Source: Antedon bifida
Lineage: Eukaryota; Echinodermata; Crinoidea; Comatulida; Antedonidae
Length of the DNA: 64,000 nucleotides
Assembly: GCA_963402885.1 (NCBI GenBank)
Contig: OY727094.1
Span: 22,136,501 to 22,200,500, forward strand
Direction of reading: 5' to 3'
This document shows, piece by piece, positions 10,980-23,075 of the stretch (position 1 is the first letter of the stretch; each line of letters begins with the position of its first letter). The notes beneath the pieces were generated by a model. The model worked only from the letters and a program-made list of their open reading frames with translations, searched no databases and was not told where the DNA came from. The position numbers were made by a program, and so were the translations under genes.

Positions 10980-12200
10980 TAGTATTTAAAGCAATAATGT
11001 ATAGCAACCTGTACTAATCATAATCAAGATATTAGAGAAACCGATTTTTATTACAACTATAACTACTGTATTCTCACTAATTATTGACCAATTTTATATA
11101 ACACCTAAATAAATTCCTGTCATTTGATTGGACGATTGTGGGCCACATGGCGTGCAATAGTATGTACTATTAAACGCTCGTTTAATACTTTTTTTCATGT
11201 ACGAAAAAAAAATCCTTTCGCATTTGGAAAATATTTTTTTTATACTTTTGCTTTTGAAATACAACAGCGCCACCTATTTTGTACTTTCGTGGCAAATGTT
11301 ATTGTTATGACTGGTTTGACATTTTTGGAGAAATATATATGTACTAATTTAGATCAAAAAGGCATTAAATTAGCTTTAGATTGTTTTTAGGATTTTGATT
11401 AATTAATGGGAACATCTCTACAAGATGTGGAATCGTTGGAAAAAACATAATTAGCCTAGATGATTTACAGTTGCCTGTCGAAATTTGGTATTGCTGTCTT
11501 TTAGGCTAGGCCTAGGTGTTTTAGCCTTGCTAGGCCTCGGATTATTTGTTTGTTTGACATAATTAACACTAACAGGTGCGTTTATAAAATCCATATAAAT
11601 AATAATAATAATATTTAATATAATTATTAAAAACCAAATGTTACTGTTTTAATCAATGTGAATGAATCAAGTGCAGGCCTAGGCCTACATTTTATTGAAT
11701 TCAAATAACAGGAATCTATTTAGATGTTATATAAAACAGATACTGAATGTTTTATATTCGTGTAATGGTACAAATAATGGCATTAGGTGATAATGAAAGG
11801 TTATATATAAACTCGGCTGTCGCCTCGTTGATATTTAACTTTTTCATAAACATTCATTATTTGTATATTATGCCATTAATGCCCTTAATCAAAGAGGAGG
11901 ATGTGATGAGACGCACTTTGCGTTCCATACTTGCATCGTGTTGGCTGATGCAATCTGTTGATGTTGAACTTGTGTTATTATTGTTGCTATTAAAGTTGTT
12001 TTATAACTTGTTGATTATACTATGAGTTCTAAAATTCATTACCACATAAGTCACATGACTACAAGACATCTGACCTTATTAAAGAAATAGGACAGAATAA
12101 ACCCCTGCATTGCTGTAAGGCAAGGCAAGGTAGTCCACTCTTAGCCTTTTTGTAGATTAGAATATGTTTTGTTATTATGGTATACTTTGTTAAACTGTTT
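10980..12200. other. AT-rich non-coding stretch
   Basis: Short ORFs at 11124-11390 and 11747-12025 show no recognisable domain and have AT-driven composition. The only notable motif is a GCGCCACCTA string at 11267. I see no gene. Confidence 0.5.
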
Positions 12201-12204
12201 AAAC

Positions 12205-12802
12205 CAAGAAATATTTCTTACAAAAAACACTGCTCGCTTGTTGACGTAACAGTTTTAAAGATATATTGTCTCTCTGAAAAATATTTTTTATTTCAAATTT
12301 GTTTTTGAATGTGTCATTTTATTGTCACATAATAGTTATTTTACCTGAAAAAATGTAATTTAAAGCAAAAAATACTTAAATTGTCTGTCAGACAATGGCT
12401 TTTGAGTTTCTTTTCTCTTTTTATATGTGAATTTTGTTACAGAAGTGAATAATTTTGATATTAAACACAGACTCAATTTAGTTTATTTTATTGCTAAGGT
12501 CAAGTCTGGGGATCACTTCATCACACCTAGATACTTCAATCATGGACTGTTTTGATAATAATTCAATGAATATCTGACAGCGAATTACAGTATTATATAA
12601 TATCATGGGACTCATAAATACCAGAAATGCTTTGGGATTTGTCGTTCAACTGTTTTCCCAGACTTTTTTGGGTCCAGCAGCTGGTACCTATAAATTATAG
12701 TCGAGAATCGTTTTTCGCAAAAATGTCGGTGTCTAGTACTATAACTGCTGCTTGATTTCATTTAATAAATTAGTCATCTCTCTCGGGCTAGAGCAGCAGC
12801 GT
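12205..12802 (+). repeat. Interspersed repeat X, copy 1
   Basis: It begins CCAAGAAATATTTCTTAC (containing the 14-bp palindrome AAGAAATATTTCTT) and ends GGCTAGAGCAGCAGCGT. It matches copies at 15107-15665, 25942-26151 (truncated) and 26630-27221. The element has no ORF. The ends share an inverted CGCTGCT core but are not clean TIRs. Confidence 0.8.
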
Positions 12803-13119
12803 AAAAAAATAATAATCACGATAACGATAATGATGATTAGATGACAATGATTACTGGAAATAAAATTTACTGAAATGAACAATTGTTTGTGCTAACCATG
12901 TTAAAGATAACTAAAGAAGCCACACTGTTACAGACAAGAATTTAGTCTAGTGAACAATTTTAATAATCAATGTAAATGTACAAAAATTCATATCATAATT
13001 TCATTCAAATAAAGGAGAGATGTAATATTGTAATAGCGCCACCTAGAGTTGAATAAACAGGTTATCTATGAATGTGAGTCCTTGTAACTTCATTTCAATA
13101 TTGATACACAAATAATGTT

Positions 13120-13400
13120 ATCCCTAGTCATGTATGTTTACCAGATAAGGTGAAGTGTAGTATACTTTTACATGTGATAGGTGAGGAGGCACTAGACATA
13201 TTTAACTCATTTGTGTTCACAGCTGAGGAAGATTCTGAAGATGTAGATATTCTTCAGAAATTTAAATCACATTTTGAGCCCAAAGAAATATAACATATGA
13301 ACGGCATAAAATCACATTTTGAGCCCAAAGAAATATAACATATGAATGGCATAAAATCACATTTTGAGCCAAAAGAAATATAACATATGAACAGCATAAG
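13120..13400 (+). pseudogene. Isolated gypsy gag fragment ending in a 45-bp triplication
   Basis: From 13141 the frame encodes PDKVKCSILLHVIGEEALDI then FNSFVFTAEEDSEDVD and ILQKFKSHFEPK, the mid-gag core of Ty3/gypsy elements. A one-base shift follows, after which the expected Y-E-R-H-K block is in another frame. The last 45 bp (13264 onward) are repeated three times in tandem, with units starting at 13264, 13309 and 13354. The duplication postdates the insertion because the units are nearly identical. No other part of an element is attached. Confidence 0.7.
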
Positions 13401-13419
13401 TTGGGTGAGATAGTAATTT

Positions 13420-14111
13420 ATTGTTTATTCAAATATTTATAGCAGTTGTCTATAAATACCGACCTTTAGGTGGCCAAGTCAAAAAAATAGATTTTCTTTA
13501 AACTTTGCACAATGAAAGAAGTTTGGTTGAAACATACACAGATAAAATTTTTTTGGATATCTGTATATTGTTGCCATAGTAATGGCCATTTTTAAAATTA
13601 CAGCATTTTCTTGTAATTTTTTCCTATTATTTCACTATCAAATAAGGTAAACATTGATTTCAATAACTCTTACACGGATTGTTGAAATTTAATTTAATTA
13701 AAAGACAAACAAACTGAAAGCAAAAAAATGTTGGTCGGGCATGGGAATGGACTGTACTATTTATTTTGACTGAACTGAATTCAAATTGAATCAAATATTA
13801 AAACCGAAATGTAGAGCAGACATTACTCTATACAGTACATTGATATAAAGAATTAAATGTTTGAGCAAGAAAAACTGTACTTATGGCTATTTTTGATCAT
13901 ACCCTACCCAAAATTGTTAATGATCTAGAAGAACTCAGTGTTTTGTTATCTTGTGTACGTACATTATTCATAGCTATAAACATGTGCATAAAGATGCTTT
14001 AATGAATCAGAGTATATATGCCTATCATATATTAATTATGAGAATTTTAGATATATTATTCATATCTTAAAAATAATATTTACATGTTTTAGATACGGAA
14101 ATGTTCATTAT
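13420..14111. other. AT-rich non-coding stretch
   Basis: No ORF, RNA gene or strong repeat is visible apart from low-complexity AT. Confidence 0.4.
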
Positions 14112-14719
14112 TTAAAGATCTATTGTCCCCCTGATTTTTTTGTTGAATATGCCATTTTAATATTATACAGATATTGACTGCTTAGAGGTTATTATGTTGG
14201 AGGGAATATATATTTCCGAAGCGCTAGCTAAGGGAAATATATTTCTCGAGAACATAATATCATTCCCGAGTGGATGTCAAATCTTATATTTTACCGATAT
14301 AAAAGGCAATAAAGTTGAATATCTACTTCTGGGTCGGGTGTAGCTAGGCTAGGTAGGCCTTTTGTAATAAGCCTGCCTAGTTTATAGTTAGGCATTGCTT
14401 TCACCTTACATTGCAAAGAATAATATACAGATAATTACTAATTAATGATTCCTTGGCAATAAAATATTCACTTAGGCCTAGGTCGTTTAAATTAACAGAA
14501 GAATTTCCATCAATAACCCTACATTAACAATAATAATACGCTAATATTATCATCAGGTAGGCCGAATAATTTGTTTTCTTCGAGGAGAGCCGAATCACCG
14601 GATGTTCGCAGCGTCGCGCGAAACAGGTCTTTCATCACATCTAGGGAGGACTAATAACAAATGAGGGCGCTATGTATGCATAGTTTAAATAGTTTAGTTC
14701 ATTAATTTCTTCAAGCAAG

Positions 14720-14793
14720 TTGCGTGGCGCAGCGGATGAAGTGTTGTCTTGTAATGGTGTGACAAATCATCACGATTTCAAGTCCCAGTAGAT
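14720..14793 (+). repeat. tRNA-derived SINE-like head, copy 1
   Basis: TGGCGCAGCGGATGAAG matches a Pol III A box; GATTTCAAGTCCC, 40 bases on, resembles a weakened B box. Between them GTCTTGTAA resembles a tRNA-Thr anticodon loop. Acceptor pairing is not preserved, so this is a degenerate tRNA-like unit. An almost identical copy lies at 26245-26318, inside a longer duplicated segment. Confidence 0.45.
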
Positions 14794-15106
14794 GACTTTT
14801 GTTTATTTGTTGCCACACGAAAATTACACAGTCAGTATCATCGTACTCGAGGATATATACGATTTACGATCCTCGCAGTGGTAGTCATGTGATGCAGTTT
14901 CAACCAATCATGTTCACGTATTTACATAGGCTATGTAATATCATATAATAGTTATCCACTTTGACCAAAACTTGGAAAAAAGGTTTCAGGTAAAATTATT
15001 TACCTGAAAAAACTGTCATTTTAAAGCAAAAAAATGGTCAAATTGGCTGCCAGCCAGTGGATTTTTGGTTGAATTTATTTTGTCATTTTAGTGAAAACAT
15101 AATTAA

Positions 15107-15665
15107 CAAGAAATATTTCTTACAAAAAACGCTGCTCGCTTATTGACTTAACAGTTTTAAAGATATATTGTCCCTCTGAAAAATATTTTTTATTTCAAAT
15201 TTGTTTTTGAATGTGTCATTTTATTGTCACATAATAGTTATTTTACCTGAAAAAATGTAATTAAAAGCAAAAAATACTTCAATTGTCTGTCAGACAATGT
15301 GGTTTTTGAGTTATAATTAAACGTTTCTTTTCTCTTTTTATAATGTGAATTTTGTTACAGAAGTGAATAACTTTGATATGAAACAGACTCAATTTAGTTT
15401 ATTTTATTGCTAAGGTCAAGTCTGGGGGTCACTTCATCACCCTTAGGTACTTCAAGTGTGAAGTATCATATTACAAACAAAAACTTTCATGGACTGTTTT
15501 GATAATAATTCAATGATTATCTGACAAAATGCAGCTGGTACCTATAAATTATAGTCGAGTTTCCATTTTAGCAAAAATGTCAAAGTATAGTACTATAACT
15601 GCTGCTTGATTTCATCTAATAAATGAGTCATCTTGTGTGACGTAGCGGGCTAGAGCAGCAGCGTG
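15107..15665 (+). repeat. Interspersed repeat X, copy 2
   Basis: It runs from CAAGAAATATTTCTTAC to CTAGAGCAGCAGCGTG and is nearly identical to 26630-27221. It contains an internal TTTTAAAGATATATTGTCCC at 15155, which resembles a family 2 MITE end. Confidence 0.8.
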
Positions 15666-16129
15666 ATTTTTTTTTTTCTACGCAAGTGATTAACTTGATT
15701 TAAACTACAAAATAACATATTCAAAGTCTGATGTAATTAATCTTCATTTTTGGGGGACAATACATCTTTAAAAAAACATAACCTTATGTCTTTGTGACGT
15801 CATTAATTATCTAATTATACATTGCTTTATACATTGATACCAAAAATTATGAGCAAGGAAAACTGCACAGTACGATATTTGTGTTCCCTACCCCAAAATT
15901 GTCCAAAACTGTGGAACTGATTGGTATAATTAGAAATGCGTTAAAATGCCACCTTAGGGATGATTATATTTAATGTTAACATCGATTTTTGTGTTTACTT
16001 TGGATGGATCCATTTAGTAGGGGAAAAAGCTAACATGGAGAGGTCCGGTACGCGGTCAAGCTACCAAGAGAGTGCGGTGGGAATGACATTGCCGCCAGTA
16101 GTTTGAGTTTTTAAAGCATTCATTCAATT

Positions 16130-16320
16130 CATTCAAAACATTTCATTCAAAACATTTCAATTCTAAACATTTCATTCAAAACATTTCATTCAAAACAAAA
16201 CATTCAAAGCATTTCATTCATATCTCGTCCTTCAATTCATATCGATGCATTTCATTCACATATCGCATCGTAAAATTCATTAATATCATCGAAATGTTGC
16301 ATAAACGGCGTTCCATACGA
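16130..16320. repeat. ATTTCATTCAAAAC minisatellite and attached repeat end
   Basis: Six or so imperfect 14-16 bp units of ATTTCATTCAAAAC are followed by a unique tail ending GAAATGTTGCATAAACGGCG and TTCCATACGA. The tail recurs in diverged form at 27446-27585. The GGCGTTCCATA end also follows both 21-bp minisatellites (2380, 2760), suggesting a common repeat end. Confidence 0.6.
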
Positions 16321-17129
16321 TGGCCTATATCTAATATTAAAATTTAGTACTTTAGTAATTTAAGTGTACTTGGTAAACATTTTAAATATCATTTAGATAT
16401 TATATATTTCTAAATACATGTGTTATACATAGAACAGAATTTTAAAAATAACTAAGTCTACCCCTTAAATATTAAAATGGTATAACCAATAACCAATTAG
16501 AGAACAAAGAGTCATGCAAAATAGGCATCCTCCTTGAATAAAACTCACACCCCTCCATGCAAAATGGAATGTGCTGATGAATTACACATTATGTCACAAT
16601 GCTATCTAGTATTCAGCCACCAAATGCATAAATTATCGTGGAAGCTGTGAAAGCAGGCTAAGCTAGGAGCCACACCATTACTTGTCTTATTTATTATTGA
16701 TTAGTAAAATCTTGCAGCATATGCCTGAATAAGCAACCACACCTTTTTGCACAGAGGCCAATCAAGTACAGTACAGTACATAATAATGTAGTATACATTA
16801 TCAAAATAAAGCCATCACACATAATTTACTTTACTTTTATGTTTAATTTTTAAAATTTATTTTATTTAAAATTAGTATAATATATAGGCCTAGTATAATA
16901 CTAATAGATGGAATGTAATGTGTTTATTGTTACTGTATTTTGAATGCTACTGCTGGACATTAAAAGCCTTTTTCAGACCGAGGAAAGCCTTCAGTGTTTA
17001 AAAAAATATATCTATTGCACCATGTTGTTATTGTATATCGACACTACATCAAATCGTAAATATTTGTCGCACTAAAATTAGAATAAAACTATTTAAATAT
17101 ATTTTTTTGCTTATTATTTATTCATTTAT

Positions 17130-17209
17130 ATAACATTGTCAATTGTCAAATTGGTTACCAGGTATTCTTTCAGGTGTTCTGCAGGGCTCAGTGTTGGGTC
17201 CTTTATTAT
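17130..17209 (+). pseudogene. LINE reverse transcriptase fragment, 5' of a MITE insertion
   Basis: The + strand encodes GILSGVLQGSVLGPLLF, the conserved RT block before the catalytic FADD box of non-LTR retrotransposons. The frame stops at the TTAA where a MITE is inserted; the continuation is at 18381. Confidence 0.75.
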
Positions 17210-17213
17210 TTAA

Positions 17214-18376
17214 AGACACCTTCCCTACAATTTGTGACGTTTTGTAAAAATAATACATATATATTACTTTAAAAACATTAAACCAGGTCATTCCTTGTCT
17301 TAAATGTACGTTTTATGGTAAATTATGATAAAAAGTAAGAAACCATGCACTACCTAAGTAGCTCGCGGCGATTGACCTCTCATGGACGGTCTTTAGGCTA
17401 GCCTAGCTAGGCTTAGTTTTGTAGGCCTAGCTGGTAAACATTGGTAACGTACGAACATCGTACGCTAGCTATATACCTAGCCTGTCGTATAGTTGCTGCA
17501 TTGTTGTTGTTTGTTGTCTTTCTATTTTTGCCAGACTCTGTTGATACAAATTGGGACAAACCCGGTATTTTCGCTGAAAAGTTAGGAGTCTTCCATTTGT
17601 TTTGGCCTCACGATCGACTTATTTTTCACATTTTTAACCATTTAAAGACGAAAAAAGTTGTCGCAATAGGACCATATAGTATTATTTTTACATTAAAGAC
17701 CCCTTCCCTGCAATTTTGGACGTTTTTTGGAAAATAATACATATATATCACTTTAAAAACATTAAACCATGTCATTCCTTGTCTTAAATGTACGTTTTAT
17801 GGTAAATTATGATAAAAAGTGAGAAACAATGCACTACCTAAGTAGCTCGCGGCGATCGACCTCTCGTGGACGGTCTTAGGCCTAGCCTAGCTAGGCTTAG
17901 TTTTGTAGGCCTAGCTGGTAAACATCGGTAACGTACGAACATCGTACGCTAGCTATATACCTAGCCTGACGTTGTATAGTTGCTGCATTAATTGTCTTTT
18001 TATTTTTGCCAGACTCCGTTGATACAAGTTGGGGAAAACCCGGTATTTTCACTGAAAAGTTAGGAGTCTTCCATTTGTTTTTGCCTCACGATCGATCGAA
18101 AAGTGGGCGAATTACAGGTGAAAAACAAAAATATCAATCCGCGCGCAATGCATTTTGGGATTTATAGCGGGCCGCTATAATTATTAGAATCGACTTATTT
18201 TTCACATTTTTAACCGTTTAAAGACGAAAAAAATTATCGCAATAGGACCATATAGTATTATTTTTACATTAAATATAGTTTGTGATGTTAAATTAGATCT
18301 AAAAAACGTAGGGAAGGGGGCTTTAAATATAGTTTGTGATCTTAAATTAGATCTAAAAAACGTAGGGAAGGTGTCT
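17214..18376 (+). mobile_element. TTAA-flanked MITE, family 1, outer copy with a nested copy
   Basis: The ends are AGACACCTTCCCTAC after TTAA (17210-17213) and GTAGGGAAGGTGTCT before TTAA (18377-18380), a perfect 15-bp TIR. The outer copy is present as 17214-17692 and 18327-18376 and is interrupted by a second copy at 17697-18322. It has no transposase and is AT-rich with TAGGCCTAG clusters. It is inserted in a LINE RT. Confidence 0.9.
17697..18322 (+). mobile_element. Family 1 MITE inserted into another copy of itself
   Basis: AGACCCCTTCCCTGC begins after TTAA at 17693-17696, and ...GTAGGGAAGGGGGCT ends before TTAA at 18323-18326. The nested copy carries the unoccupied site (TTTTTACATTAAATATAG at 18260-18277), which shows what the target looked like before insertion. 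Confidence 0.9.
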
Positions 18377-18380
18377 TTAA

Positions 18381-19298
18381 TTTCTTTTATTTTCGGATGA
18401 TGTTACATTATATATCATATTATTTTTTCTAACGACGATGCAGTATTACTTCAGGAGGATTTGGATGGTCTGGTGCAGTGGTCTAATCTTGGGGTATGAA
18501 ACTCAATGCCTCCAAATGTAAGTCAATGAATATTACTCTTAAATCAAAACCCATTTCGTTTAATTATCAAATTAATAATCAGAACTTAGACAATACCATA
18601 AGGATCTTGGAATATTCTTCGATTCCAAACTGTTATTTTCCAAGCATATTATTGACCACATTGTTAGTAAGATTAATAGAATGGTTGGCTTCATTTGGAG
18701 GCACTTAGAAGAATTAGCTACCAAAAACCCTTGTTAATTTGTTTAAAACGCTTGATAGACCTAATCTAGAATTATCCTGTTATTTTTAATTCAATTTCTG
18801 ATATTCATGTCACAAGGCTACAACGTGTTCAAAATAAGTTTGTTGGGTTTCTTTGTAAACGTTTTGATGTTGTTAATTGTCTTGAACCTCTTTAGTTTAG
18901 AAGAAGTGTGTCTGATTTAATGTTTCTTTACAAGAGTGTCAATTGTTTGTTTAGTTGTGACTGCTGTTCTCTTTTCAGTTTACATGCTCCTTCTCGTAAA
19001 ACTAAAGTTAAGTCCACTTTTTATGTTCCGTTTGCCTTATTTGTATAACTATTTAAGTGAGTCCAATGTAAATGTTTTTTTTTCAATAGTTATTCTGCAT
19101 TCAAGACTCATTGTTTTCTTTTTTTAAATAATCGTGCTCAATAGACTAATTTTTACTATTTACTTATTTATTTAAATTTGCTTCATACATAGAGTATTTA
19201 TTGTATCTGTTTTCTGTTTCATACCTTTAAGTGGCAACTTTCATTGCTGTTAGTTTTGATGAAATAAATAAAATATAAATAAATAAAAATAAATATTT
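18381..19298 (+). pseudogene. LINE reverse transcriptase C-terminal remnant with (TAAA)n tail
   Basis: It begins with FSDDVTLY (the catalytic FADD box, A to S) right after the MITE. Frame-shifted pieces follow: DDAVLLQEDLDGLVQWSN, GMKLNASKCKSMNI (the usual LN..K), ISFNYQINNQNL, a KDLGIFFDSKL-like block and RLQRVQNKFVGFLCKRFD near 18808. This order is typical of the RT thumb and C-terminus of jockey/CR1-like LINEs. The 3' end at about 19260-19298 is an AATAAATAAA-rich tail. Many frameshifts and stops make it old and inactive. Confidence 0.75.
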
Positions 19299-19299
19299 T

Positions 19300-20330
19300 A
19301 ATTTATAGGCCAATAACAACCTGCCATATATTACTATAGGTTATTGTTATTATTCCCAGCATTTTAGATGGCATGCAAATTATAATGGCCTCCTGAAACA
19401 GAAAATATGTGTTCAGTGTTTTTTTTTAACCTCTTTAATAACATGATGATGTTAAGTTTTCTTAGACGTTCAAATCATTGAGCGTTAAATGCAACTCAAC
19501 ACAATTCAAAACAAAATACCGAGCTGAACACTCATGTACTTCTCGTACACAAAAATGATGATGCTGTGCTTGAGTTGACTCTAAATCTAAATCATGGAAA
19601 TTCTCGCAACCCTAAATCAAATGGTTTCATGTATTGTGTTGGTTGTCAGAACATCGGAAACGCAGACGACAGACCCAGCCAATCAGACTCAGTTCAGAGC
19701 GATCGAGCCAACAAGGTTCTAACACGAATAGAACCACAATAAACAATTAAGCCTAGATATTCGGGCCGGGCCCAATAAATGATTTTACCCCATCTGTGGT
19801 ACAGTTTTGACTCTTTAACAATGCTATTGATTATTCTAATTTAGACATTATCGATTGAATTGATTTATTTTATAAAGCTAGGCTATGCACAGAGTTTCTC
19901 CAAATTCATAAAGGAAGGCAAATTAACAAACAAACAAATATTTGAGCTAGTATCTTCAAAGGGAATAGTGAGTGAATCTACAAAAATAAGGTAGATTATT
20001 TTTTTTGTTGAACAAGCATATTATTACATGTGGTGGCCAAATTGCAAATTAACATAATTAAATGTTGAAAATAAATAGTGTATATAAAATTCACAAGGGT
20101 TTACAGACAAATTCAAGTAGCATGTCACTAAAGTATTTATACTCATTGAATTTGATTTTTGGTTTAACAATATAAAATATATATATAAAATTAAGTTTAA
20201 CAAAAAAGTAAATGTTCCAGCTTGCACAATAAAATTCATTTGAAATATACATATACACTAGATACAAATGTGTCAATTTGCAAACGCAAAGAGCACATGC
20301 ATACAAATTCTTGGGCAAGTAACTTTTTTC
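19300..20330. other. AT-rich non-coding stretch
   Basis: No gene seen. A small hairpin (AATAACAACCT/AGGTTATTGTT) lies at 19308-19349. The - strand ORFs at 20024-20342 have no recognisable domain. Confidence 0.4.
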
Positions 20331-20339
20331 AGACCCAGT

Positions 20340-20830
20340 CAATTGCTCGTGTTTTCAGCAATAATGTTAGAATCGGCCATTTTTTGTAAAAACATGCCAT
20401 TAGACTAAATATAAATATGTAGTTTCTGAACAGTTTGAGCCATATTGTGTGTCTCTCAGATTAGTGGTTGCTAAGATATGATAAATCAAGGTCAAAGGTC
20501 AATAATGTTAGAATCCGACATTTTTGGCAAAAACATGCCATTAGACTGGATATAAATGTGTAGTTTCTGAACAATTTAAGCCCTAATTTGTATATCTCCA
20601 ATTAGTGGTTGCTGAGATATGATAAATCAAGGTCAAAGGTCAATAATGTTAGAAATAGCACTTCCATTCATTTTTGGACAAACTTTTTCATTAAAGTGAA
20701 TATAAAAACATATATTCTAATGATTTTAACACCATAATTAAGTATCTGTGACTAGCGGTTTCCAAGATACATAGTACGTTATTAAAAATGGCCGCCATTT
20801 TTAATTATGCAAATTAGGCTACTTCCCGTT
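20340..20830. repeat. Tandem modules of the GGTCAAAGGTCA repeat family
   Basis: Two and a half modules of about 140 bp follow each other, each running from a GGCCATTTTT-like start through AAACATGCCATTAGACT and GATATGATAAATCAAGGTC to AATAATGTTAGAA. Perfect AGGTCAAAGGTCA strings lie at 20489-20501 and 20630-20642. The module type is shared with the inverted repeat at 33.5-39.5 kb. An AAAATGGCCGCCATTTTT palindrome follows near 20786. Confidence 0.7.
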
Positions 20831-20839
20831 GTCGAAAAA

Positions 20840-22625
20840 TGTCCTAACGTTGATAAATGTGTTCAGTAGGGTCTAAAGAACACATTTCATCAAAAAAACC
20901 TTTTCTTGCAATTTGTGTGAGTTAAAAGTCTAAATCCCATGGACTACAAGGGCGATCGATTGATATCAGTGAGTTTTTGACTTACTATAAGCTGTTGACC
21001 AGTATAGAAAATATTTCTATTGAGATTTTTAAAGATGCATAAGAAAAACCATGCAATCTGGCCAAAATCTGGTCTTCAACATTAAAGCATAATTTGTTAT
21101 GTACTGATCAGTTTCATTTTTGTTTATTTTTGATATGTAGTATAAAACAAATGTACAGTATGTTATACTTTTAATATTTCCTTCATCTTTTTCCCACTGT
21201 ACATGAGACCGTTTGACACACTATGCATTATTTTAGATGGGGAATCTGCAGGGCAGATCCCGCATTGTGTTCATAAAGTACAATACAATGATCCATCGGC
21301 TCAGTCATTGTATAATAATAATGTCAGACAATTTATATAAAAATTCTTCCATTGATTTGGATGAAATTAACTTCATAAATGTTATTTAGGTATAAGAAAC
21401 CATTGATGTGTTTTTGCCAATTAGCAGAAGGATTAAATTATTCATTTTCAAATCAATGAGCATATGAGGATATGCGTCACACTTCATGTAAACCAAGAAG
21501 TTCATCTATATAATAGATAAGATAAATTGACTGTGTGTAAAGCAAATTTTTTTCTTGAGAATAAAATATTCATATTAATTGCAGACAGACAGAAAACAAA
21601 TCTCACTGCATGTGCTTTTATTAATATTAATTATTTCAATGATAAACGAAACTACAGTATGTTGAATAATTTTCTTTCAAAGTGAATGAAATGCTTTGAA
21701 TAAAAAAAATTAAACTATTGCCGGCGTATGTCATTTTTCCCCCTCTCTCTGACTCCTAAGGAGCCTTCCAAAGCTGATTAGTTGCTCTGGGCCATTACGC
21801 TCTTAAGGCAAGCCGTTTTATCATTTACATTCAACTTAAGTGCAATACATTCAACTTGAGTGCGATACATTCAACTTAAGTTTAAATTATTTGCACTGAA
21901 GTACAATTGTAATTACACTTAAGTTAAATGCAAATTTTAATCAAACTTAAGTTAAATACAATAGCTCAGCCCCAACATAGCAGGTCCAGGATACTTATAA
22001 ATTTCGTTTCATATTTCGAGTATAGTATAATCCAATTTGTGGGGACCTAGTCAGCTCTATTTTACAAAATTTTCTAAGCTCCATCCCAATCATGGTTGGC
22101 TAGCTGTAGATTTATAATTTTGTTTTATTTATCCAGGCACGGATTTTTCATTCCGATGAGATAAACAAATTAAAATATACTGTATAGATGAAATTAAGTA
22201 ACTCACATTATTCAAATTTTTGTATATGATGACGTAATTAAAATAAAAAATGTTTTAACTCATGTGAAAGAAAATAGATTTAGCAAGAACATATTAAAAT
22301 CTAGGAGAAAATGAGGAATTTATGATCAACCATAACATTTCATAAAATTGTGCGACTCTACGTCATATAACGAAGTTTCTTGCACATCTACAGTTACAGG
22401 TAAACAAATTTATACAATCTTATGTTGACAAGCATTAGAGATACACTGCGAACAAAATTTGTGGAAAAGAAAGAATAACATAGAAAAAGCCAAGTGCAGA
22501 TAAACAATTATGTGTATTACATATCTAAATATATATGTTGTATATTATTATTTTGTACCTTGCCACACTTCTTTACTTTCATCAGATCTCATCAAAAATA
22601 TAACTCACAATATTAATTAGTAGAT
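20840..22625. other. AT-rich non-coding stretch
   Basis: No gene is supported. At 21830-21960 several ACTTAAGT-centred 15-16 bp strings repeat in both orientations. A TGATGACGTAATTAAAAT block at 22227 resembles the modules at 31.2-31.8 kb. Confidence 0.4.
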
Positions 22626-22653
22626 GTAGTAAATCTGTGATAATACCATATAT

Positions 22654-22725
22654 GGCTCTGTGTTCTAGTGGTATGATAATCACCCTGTAAGCGAGAGGTT
22701 GCAGGTTCGAATCCCGCCAGAGGCA
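22654..22725 (+). tRNA. tRNA-like gene with Pol III terminator, anticodon-stem damaged (probable pseudogene)
   Basis: The 72-nt unit has the right size. The acceptor strands GGCTCTG and CAGAGGC pair at six of seven positions with discriminator A. The A-box region TGTTCTAGTGGTATGAT and the perfect B box GGTTCGAATCC are present, and the T stem pairs at four of five. TTTTTT follows at once, a Pol III terminator. The anticodon loop CCTGTAA gives TGT (Thr) at the standard position but has C instead of T at position 33, and the anticodon stem has mismatches. The isotype is therefore uncertain and function unlikely. The whole 214-bp neighbourhood is duplicated at 22997. Confidence 0.6.
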
Positions 22726-23019
22726 TTTTTTCATACAACAAAAAAATATTGAACTTTCGCCAATGAGCTATGCTCGACGCAATTATGAGATCATGTTCCG
22801 AATATGAGCACTGTTTCTATAATTTGACAGTATGATTTATATATAATTTACACAGTGCTACGCAACACAATTGATTTACATACACAATATTATTTTAAAA
22901 ACCGTTGCGTATTAAAGTTAGAATTTATTCTGACTAGTTAAGCCTCCACTGATTGTGAGGGCGTTTGTTGTATGAGAGAATGTATATGTTGGGTGAAAAT
23001 CTGTGATAATACCATATAT

Positions 23020-23075
23020 GGCTCTGTGGTCTAGTGGTATGATACTCGCCCTGTAAGCGAATCCCGCCAGAGGCA
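23020..23075 (+). pseudogene. Second copy of the tRNA-like unit, T-arm deleted
   Basis: Same unit as at 22654 but with an intact CTCGC/GCGAG anticodon stem. A 16-nt deletion between two CGA trinucleotides removes the variable and T-arm region including the B box. The TTTTTT terminator remains. The better anticodon stem suggests the ancestor was a normal 72-nt tRNA gene. Confidence 0.65.

Larger units (their letters stand above)
14116..15767. mobile_element. TTAA-flanked MITE, family 2, 1.65-kb composite copy
   Basis: The left end AGATCTATTGTCCCCC after TTAA (14112-14115) is inverted at the right end as GGGGGACAATACATCT before TTAA (15768-15771), with one mismatch. Inside lie a segment shared with 26152-26629 (14627-15106, containing a tRNA-like head) and a full repeat X (15107-15665). 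No transposase is present. TTAA duplication resembles piggyBac-type insertion. Confidence 0.7.
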
